From positions 36,201,001 to 36,265,000 of the forward strand of contig CM056726.1 in the NCBI GenBank assembly GCA_029844215.1: DNA of 64,000 nucleotides, read 5' to 3'. Made by a program: the position numbers and the translations under genes. The DNA comes from Przewalskia tangutica (taxonomy: Eukaryota > Streptophyta > Magnoliopsida > Solanales > Solanaceae). Positions 56,981-64,000 of the stretch are shown here, piece by piece (positions within the stretch are counted from its first letter, which is position 1; the number at the start of each line of letters is the position of its first letter). The notes beneath the pieces were generated by a model. That model was given only the letters and a program-made list of their open reading frames with translations, was not told the DNA's origin and made no database searches.

Positions 56981-58532
56981 TGTTACACCTCGTAAGTCCA
57001 GAACATGTATAAGAGAATGTACGAAAGGAAACAAGACTTGGAAACTAGTACGAAAGGAAGAATTGTTTTTCCGACGGAAAATCTTCCGGACGACGGAAAG
57101 GAAAAATGCTCGTTGTTGAGAATTGGATTCTCAAAAGACAATATTTGTAAAGTATGGAACTTATTAACACTATGGAAATTTATTTTTACGGATTTGGTCA
57201 CGTGGGGCCCACCCGAGGAATTTTACATTTTGTGGGGCCCACGAGGGTTACGGAATTTTATGGACGAATGAGAGGGCGACACGTGGCACTCATCCCACAT
57301 GGCCTTGGTCGAAATGTTGCAAGGGCAAAAGGGTCATTTGACAATTGTGTAGATCACAAAGTCTTGCTAATTAAGAGCTTGACATTGTTGACCAAGTCAA
57401 GAGCCATTTGGCTTGATCTCTTCCCTCCAATTTTAACAAGTGTGATTATCTAGACCCTCCAATGTGTTTTATATATCATACTAGTGCAAGACTTGGCATT
57501 TTACACTTAGAAAAAATTGAGAGAACTTAGAGCTAGCAAGACATGCTCTCGGGTTTGACCTATCTCCCACACAAAATTTTTGTAGTTTTGATCCATTAGC
57601 CACAAGACTTTAACCCAATGTCCCTTAGGGTATTGTAAGGATATCTCAATAGAAAGATTTCGGAAAAACGGAGTTTTCACGTTAGTCGCAAGGCGGAAAC
57701 TATTGGAGTTCTTCAACTTTGAAGTTGGAACTTGAAGATGGGTTCTTCATAGGCCTCTAAGGAGTGCTTGGAGCGGATTGGAGCTTAAGGAAAGGAGCTA
57801 AGAATTGCTAAGGCGCGACTTTGAATCTTGGAAATTTTTAAGGGCTTTGAAAGGTATAATCTTGTCGTTTTAGTAATTAAGTTTACTTATCATTGTAGCT
57901 ATGGATATTAGCAAGCATGAGTTATATATTATGTAGTTGGATTAGTGTATTGACTATTGGAACCCTAATCCGAAAAACTAGCATGTTAGCCTTAAGACTA
58001 CAATTCAAGTTGATTATTCGTTTAAGTCGTCGCATGTTGTGTATGAAGGAAATTGTAGTTGTTGAAGTTGTTTATATCTAAATAACATGTTGACCTAAGA
58101 ACTTGAAATTGGAAAAGGATTGGAAAAGACGTAGTGTTATTGGTTATATGTTGGCCGAGAATGGCTAGTGTAGTATTATACTATTTGGTATGAATTGTGG
58201 GGCGGAATTTTACACGTATTGTAAGGCGTGTAATCCCCTTTGTTTGGTTGTTGTTTGGAGCCTTAAATGTGGCTTGTTGGTTATTGTATTCGGCCTTGAA
58301 AAAGGTGGCAAAGTGAGTAGAAACAAAGGAAGTGCTGCCCGATTTTCCGTAGAATTAGAGACCGTATACTTAGTATTATTCTACGTTGAGACTAGAAGTT
58401 GATAGTCTTGTTGTGACCATTATAGGTTGACACTTCTACGTACGGCGTATTCGGCTTAGCTTATGGATTTAGCCGAAAAGGTATGTGAACTATCTCCTCT
58501 TTTAGCATGATTCCTTAAGATTAAGAAAGTAT

Positions 58533-58537
58533 GTTCT
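58533..58537. repeat. Left target duplication of LTR E (GTTCT)
   Basis: Pairs with GTTCT at 62570-62574. In the undisturbed D LTRs the site reads TATGTTCTACTC. Confidence 0.9.
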
Positions 58538-61054
58538 TGTTACACCCCGTAAGTCCAGGACATGTAAAAGAGAATGTACGAAAGGAAACAAGACTTGGGA
58601 ATTGGTGCGTAAGGAAGAATTGTTTTTCCGACGGAAAATGTTCCGAACGTCGGAAAGGAAAAATGTTCGTTGTTGAGAATTGGATTCTCAAAATACATTA
58701 TTTGAAGAGTATGAGACTTAATAATATTATGGAAATTTATTTTTACGGATTTGGTCACGTGGGGCCCACCCGAGGAGTTTTACATTTTTGTGGGACCCAC
58801 GAGGGTTACGAAATTTTATGGACGAATGAGAGGGCGACACGTGGCACTCCTTCCACAAGGCTTGGACGAAATTTTGCAAGGCTAAAGTGGTCATTTGACC
58901 TAAGTAGATGATAAGTCTTCAAGCTTGATATTGTTGACAAGTCAACTTGTCCACCTAAGCTTAATCCATGTGAAACTCATCCTAGACACACATTTGTGAT
59001 AATACAAGCCCTCCAATGTTTTATATAAGCTCACTACTAGTGCAAGACTAAGTTTCCAACACTTAGAAAAATCACAAACATTCTTGTTCTTAAGTTAGCT
59101 CTCGGGTTAGCCACTTTCCCCACAAGAAAATTTTTAGTTTGTGACCCTTTGTTCACAAGACTTAAACCCAAGGTTCCTAAGAGTGTTGTAAGGTTATCTC
59201 AATAGAAAGATTTCGGAAAAACGGAGTTTTCGTATTAGTCGCAAGGCGAAAACCTAGGAAGTTCTTCAACTTTGAAGTTGGAACTTGAAGATGGGTTCTT
59301 CATAGGCTTCTAAGGAGTGCTTGGAGCGGATTGGAACCTAAGGAAAGGAGCTAAGAATTGCTAAGGCGCGACTTTGAATCTTGGAAATTTTAAGGGCTTT
59401 GAAAGGTATAAATTTGGTCGTTTTAGTAGTTAAGGCTTACTTATTGTTGTAGCTATGGATATTAGCAAGCATGAGTGGTATATTATGAAGTTTGTTTATT
59501 ATATTGGCTATTGGAACCCTAATCCGAAAACTAGCATGTTAGCCTTAAGACTACAATTCAAGTTGATTATTCGTTTAAGTTGTCGCATGTTGTATAAAGA
59601 AGGAAATTGTAGTTATAGAAGTTGTTTGTAACTATATAACATGTTAGACCTTAGAACTTGGAATTGGAAAAGGATTGGAAAAGACTTTGAATTGTTAGTA
59701 TGTTGGCCGAGGATGGCTAGTGAAGTTTGAACTACTTTGTATTAAATTGTGGGGCGGAATTTTACACGTATTGTAAGGCGTGTAATCCCCTTTGTTTAGT
59801 GGTTGTTTGGAGCCTTAAATGGGGAGTGTTGGTTATTGTATTCGACCTTGAAAAAGGTGGCAAAGTGAGTAGAAACAAAGGAAGTGCTGCCCGATTTTCC
59901 GTAGAATTAGAGACCAAACACTTAGTATTATTCTACGTAGAGACTAGAAGTTGATAGTCTTGTTGTGACCATTATAGGTTGACACTTCTACGTACGGCGT
60001 ATTCGGCTTAGCTTGTGGAATTAGCCGAAAAGGTATGTGAACTATCTCCTCTTCTAGCATGATTCCTTAAGATAAAGAAAGTATGTTCTACTCCCTAAAT
60101 GATCCATTCCTTGGTTGTATTTGGATTGCCTAAAGTAGAATTTGTTCTATGTGCTTCCTTGATTGTACTTTGATGTTTAAATTGTAAGTTGTATAATCCA
60201 TTTCCTTAGTGAAGTTTGGATTCTTAAAAGTGAAAGTATCTTACTTAAAGTACATGTAGTCTTGAAAAGGAAGTGGTTTCTAAACCTTTTGGCTAGTGCC
60301 TTAGTTCCAAAACCTAAAGGTCATTAAAATGACTTTAGGGGAGTCAAGGGAGTGATTTACTTAATTGTTTTAAAAGAGGAGAAATGACATGATTTAAGAG
60401 AAGAAACTTGTTTTCTACATATTAAGAGACTTGAAGTGTTTTGAAAGTTAAGGGACTTAAAGAGTTTTAAAATACGTGATACTTGTCCCGTTTTAAACGT
60501 ATAAGTCCCTCGGATAGGAAATTGTATTTGGCGAAGGTATAAAGTGAATATAACGACTTTATGGGAAGTTGGTTATATTTGCTTTATGGAAAGATAAATG
60601 ACTCGATTTTAATGAAAAGGCAACTTGATTTTAAGGCATCAATTGCCTAAAGTTTAGTAATAAAATAAGTTACTTGGTTTCTAAAGGTTAAGAGACTAAG
60701 TGTATTTTTAAAAGTTAAGAAAAATCGATTTGAAAGTATTTAATACTTGGATTTTAATAAGTATAAGTCTCTTGGTTATAAAAGGAATGGATATGTCTAA
60801 AACCATAAAGGGTTATAACGGCTTTATGGGAAGTCGGTTATAACCCTTTATGGAAAGTTTAGAAAGTTGTCTATTTTGATTAATCGACATAAGTTGCCTA
60901 GATTGTAAAAGAAAATTTGAGTTACTTGATTTCAAGTGTTGAAATAAGCTTTCAAAAAAAATGTAGTAACTTACTTTGAAGAATAGACACGCCTTGATAC
61001 TACGGGTGTTAGTATCTTGGGATTTTTCACAAAAAGGAGTCTCTTGAAAAGATT

Positions 61055-61374
61055 AGTACTTTGGCTTGATAAATTGAGAATTTGTCTAAGTGTGCCTTGA
61101 TTAGTACTTTGGCTTGATAAATTGAGAATTTGTCTAAGTGTGCCTTGATTAGTACTTTGGCTTGATTAATTGAGAATTAGTCTAAGTGTGCCTTGATTAG
61201 TACTTTGGCTTGTTAAATGAGAATAATTATATTGGTGCCTTGATTAGTACTTTGGTTGTTAAATGAGAATAATTCGAAGTGTGCCTTGATAAGTACTTTG
61301 GCTTGATAATTGAGAATTATTCCACGTGCCTTGATTAGTACTTTGGCTTGCTTAATCGGGAATTGCCTATGTGC
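61055..61374 (+). repeat. 47-bp minisatellite in LTR E (7 units)
   Basis: Units start AGTACTTTGG and mostly end GTGCCTTGATT. The first three are near-identical; the later ones have TTAAATGAGAATAATT. The three-unit order of D is not present, so that arrangement arose in the D lineage. Confidence 0.85.
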
Positions 61375-61587
61375 AGGTGATAGCCCTCGAGTGCAAGTAC
61401 TATGTTTTATTACGTTGTCGCGACTACCGGTTGGAGAATACCGTCTGCAGTTATGATCTGGGACGCACCGACGTGATGTGGGATTCCACGTATGCTTCTG
61501 TTATTGGTAGTACTTGGGTTAAATTCCCGGATTCTTTTTATAAAAGACATGGTAGTGCTTATGTCTTGTTTGACGGCCGGTCGAGAT

Positions 61588-61888
61588 AGGGTAAGAGTAT
61601 ATGTGAGGGGTAAACCCCCAAGACGCTATACCACCTGTTTTACCACCTTCTCCAGGGTAGAGTATATGTGAGGTAAACCCCAAGACGCTATACCACCGCT
61701 TTACCACCTTCTCCAGTAGAGTATATGTGAGGGTAAACCCCAAGATGCTATACCACCTGCTTTACCACCTTCTCCAGGGTAGAGTATATGTGAGGGGTAA
61801 ACCCCCAAGATGTTATACCACCTGCTTTACCACCTTCTCCAGGGTAAGAGTATAAGTGAGGGGTAAACCCCCAAGATGCTATACCACC
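61588..61888 (+). repeat. 62-66-bp minisatellite private to LTR E (about 4.7 units)
   Basis: Units read AGGGTAAGAGTATATGTGAG, then TAAACCCCCAAGA-GCTATACCACC, then TTTACCACCTTCTCC. The last unit breaks off at CTATACCACC and joins GGTGGGACTTGGTG, which is the sequence after the GAATACCTC block in D LTRs. Confidence 0.9.
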
Positions 61889-62569
61889 GGTGGGACTTGG
61901 TGTTCATGTATGCCTATTGGTGTTGTACTATATCATGGATCACGGCGGTGAGGAAAGATTCCACGCATGATTGATGTTATGGGCGTGAGACCCATGGTTA
62001 TATTTGAGTAATGACTCCGAGGGCCTGCGTCCCTGACTTGATGTGACTGCTTATGTATTATGTACTGTAGGTTGGCTATCATACATGTCTCCTGCTTTGT
62101 TTAGACTGTTATGATTTTATTACTGTACTTTCTGTTCACATACTTGGTACATTCTTCGTACTGACCTCCTTCGGGGGGCTGCGTTCATGCCGCAGGTTTA
62201 GGTACGATGTTCGGTGATCGGCAGGCGTAGGATCCTGCTCAGGGTTTTTGGATAGCTCCTCTGCTCGTGAGTTTATCTTTTGGTATATATCCTTCAAGAT
62301 GTGCTTTGTACGCTTTTGGGTACGGCGGCCTTGTCCGTCATAGTTGATTTAACTCTTAGGTCTGTATTCATATGTGGATCGACCTACGTATGCGATGTTG
62401 TCATTGTTTATGTATATATGGCAGCCTTGTCGGCTTTGCCCTTGCACGTACGTTTATTTTAGAGAAAAAAAAATGAGTTGTTACTAATTTCCGCAATGTA
62501 CTTAGTGGTTAAGGTAGAAGGGTGCCCAGGTAGGGCACCAGTCACGGGCCCGGGGTTCGGGGTGTGACA

Positions 62570-62574
62570 GTTCT
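62570..62574. repeat. Right target duplication of LTR E (GTTCT)
   Basis: Directly follows the closing TGACA of LTR E; D LTR5 resumes after it. Confidence 0.9.
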
Positions 62575-63344
62575 ACTCCTTAAAATGATCCATTCCTTGG
62601 TTGTATTTGGATTGCCTAGAATAGAATTTGTTCTATGTACTTCCTTGATTGTACTTTGATGTTTAAATTGTAAGTTGTAAAATCCATTTTCTTAGTGAAG
62701 TTTGGATTCTTAAAAGTGAAAGTATTTTACTTAAAGTACATAGAGTCTTGAAAAGGAAGTGGTTTCCAAATCTTTTGGGCTAGTGCCTTAGTCCCAAAAT
62801 CCTAAAGGTCATTATAATGACTTTAGGGGAGTCAAAGGAGTGTTTTACTTAATTGTTTTAAAAGAGGAGAAATGACATGATTTAAGAGAAGTAACTTGTT
62901 TTAAAGGAGTGAGTTACTTCTGGTTTAAAAGTAGAAGAAACTTTTTTTCTATATATTAAGAGACTTGAAGTATTTTGAAAGTTAAGAGACTTGAAGTATT
63001 TTGAAAGTTAAGAACTTGATTTGTAAGTATGTGATACTTGGTTTTAATAGTATAAGTCTCTTGGTTATAAAAGGAATGGATATGTCTAAAACCATAAAGG
63101 ATTATAACGGCTTTATGGGAAGTTGGTTATAACGGCTTTATGGAAGGTTTAGAAAGTTGTCTATTTTGATTAAGGGCATAAGTTGCCTAGATTGTGAAAA
63201 TTTGGAGTTACTTGATTTCAAGCTTTGAAATGAGTTTTCTAAAAGTGTAGTAACTTACTTTGACTAATAGACACGCCTTGATACTACGTGTTAGTATCGC
63301 GGGCTTTACATAGAAAGGAGTCTTTGAAAAGAATGTACGTACGT

Positions 63345-63762
63345 AGTACTTTGGCCTGTTTAATTGACAATAATTCTATGTGATGCCTTGATTAGTACTT
63401 TGGCTTGATAAATTGAGAATTAGTCTAAGGGTGCCTTGGAAAGTACTTTGGCTTGTTAATTGAGAATTATTCTATTGTGCCTTGATAAGTACTTTGGCTT
63501 GATTAATTGAGAATTAGTCTAAGGGTGCCTTGGAAAGTACTTTGGCTTGCTAAATGAGAATTATTCTATTTGTGCCTTGATAAGTACTTTGGCTTGTTAA
63601 TTGAGAATTATTCTATTTGTGCCTTGATAAGTACTTTGGCTTGATTAATTGAGAATTAGTCTAAGGGTGTCTTGGTAAGTACTTTGGCTTGCTAAATGAG
63701 AATTTTTCCATGTGTGCCTTGATAAGTACTTGACCTGATTAGTTGAGAATTGCCTATGTGCC
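63345..63762 (+). repeat. 47-bp minisatellite, LTR5 (9 units)
   Basis: Same order as the other D LTRs except that the second variant of the first triplet (CTTGCTAAATGAG type) is missing, leaving nine units. It shares the GTGTCTTGG change with LTR4. Confidence 0.88.
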
Positions 63763-63849
63763 GGAAATAGCCGGTTGTGTGCTATTGGTATATCGCTTGT
63801 TTCGGTCATTCCCGGTTTGTGGAATTTGCGCTCGTGGAATTGCTACCCA

Positions 63850-64000
63850 CGATGCGAGAATACCTCACGCGGGTCCGTAAGGACTTATGCGGTGAAATAG
63901 TCCCACGCGGCGTCCAAACCTATGCGAGGAATACCTCACGCGAGTCCGTAAGGCGGCTTACGCGGTGAAATAGTCCCATGCGAGGAATACCTCACGCTGG
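63850..64000 (+). repeat. GAATACCTC-type repeats, LTR5 (cut by window end)
   Basis: Two full units and the start of a third (GCGAGGAATACCTCACGC) before the window ends. Confidence 0.75.

Larger units (their letters stand above)
58538..62569 (+). mobile_element. Solo LTR E (4032 bp) nested in D LTR5
   Basis: TGTTACACCCCGTAAG to GGGTGTGACA with GTTCT on both sides and no internal region. It is collinear with the D LTR but clearly diverged. It has its own AT-rich segment at about 60480-60720, seven 47-bp units without higher order (61055-61374), and a different minisatellite (61588-61888) in place of the GAATACCTC block. TATATAA at 59022-59028; clean stem-loop GGTGCCC/GGGCACC at 62521-62539. 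It marks a sister family of D that was still mobile after the array had formed or while it was forming. Confidence 0.92.
33517..64000 (+). mobile_element. Array D: tandem LTR-sharing concatemer of a gag-only chromovirus derivative
   Basis: Five LTRs alternate with four internal regions, all in the same orientation, with no host DNA or target duplication between them. LTR starts are 33517, 39373, 45212, 51096 and 56981, giving periods of 5856, 5839, 5884 and 5885 bp. Each internal region is about 1.9 kb: primer site, capsid-less gag with zinc knuckle, non-coding tail, PPT. The fifth LTR carries solo LTR E and runs past the window. Such chains arise by unequal recombination between LTRs or by insertion of LTR circles into an LTR. 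The family lacks all pol functions. Confidence 0.93.
56981..64000 (+). repeat. D LTR5, split by LTR E, running off the window
   Basis: Starts TGTTACACC at 56981, is interrupted at 58537 by solo LTR E, and resumes at 62575 (ACTCCTTAAAATGATCC). About 2.98 kb of it is inside the window, so roughly 1 kb should follow. U3 resembles LTR1 and LTR4 but keeps the full GGGGCCCACCCG word. TATA at 57470. Confidence 0.92.

Overview
The window is eukaryotic, almost certainly flowering-plant heterochromatin. It consists almost entirely of long-LTR Ty3/gypsy retrotransposons, many nested or tandemly joined. I found no intact host gene, no rRNA or tRNA gene and no prokaryotic feature. Plant origin is supported by chromovirus-type polyprotein remnants with a chromodomain-like tail, initiator-Met tRNA primer sites beside 2.4-4 kb LTRs, and an Athila-type gag with a tRNA-Asp-type primer site. 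A eudicot, perhaps an asterid, is my guess; the sequence does not prove it.

Layout. (1) 1-6107: 3' part of a chromovirus (element A; probably Tekay/Del clade), with broken gag tail, protease, RT, RNase H, integrase and chromodomain, then PPT and 3' LTR. (2) 6108-6446 and 28069-28778: two sides of an older LTR-like sequence split by element B. (3) 6447-28063: element B, a non-autonomous relative of A with TATCA target duplications. Its leader was hit by an A-family LTR (now solo, 9800-21773, GTTAT duplications), and that LTR was hit by element C (12843-21350, CCTCC duplications). C is an Athila-like element that keeps gag, protease and an env-like ORF but has no RT or integrase. (4) 28779-31498: AT-rich, low-copy-looking DNA with a possible hAT-like element, a poly-T tract and a possible minus-strand LTR fragment. 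(5) 31499-33516: 3' part of a minus-strand LTR (F) cut by the next block. (6) 33517-64000: a head-to-tail array of element D, arranged LTR-int-LTR-int-LTR-int-LTR-int-LTR with a 5.84-5.89 kb period and no flanking DNA between units. A related solo LTR (E, 58538-62569, GTTCT duplications) sits in the fifth LTR, which runs off the window.

How the parts relate. A, B, D, E and F share LTR ends (TGTTA...TGACA), a stem-loop close to the 3' LTR end, a stem-loop just before the PPT, G-box and GGNCCCAC motifs upstream of a TATA box, and GAATACCTC-type internal repeats. They form a graded series: A keeps all pol domains (broken), B has lost protease-RT-RNase H but keeps an integrase scrap, and D keeps only a capsid-less gag joined to a zinc knuckle. 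B and D would need enzymes from an A-like partner to move.

The strongest observations are the LTR-sharing tandem array of D, a three-unit higher-order minisatellite inside its LTRs, the mosaic relationship among the five LTRs, and a sequence-wide pattern in which copies differ at CAG/CTG/CCG sites (often CAG in one copy, CGA in another). The last looks like a base-calling artefact at methylated CHG sites, and it bears on whether the many frameshifts are real.
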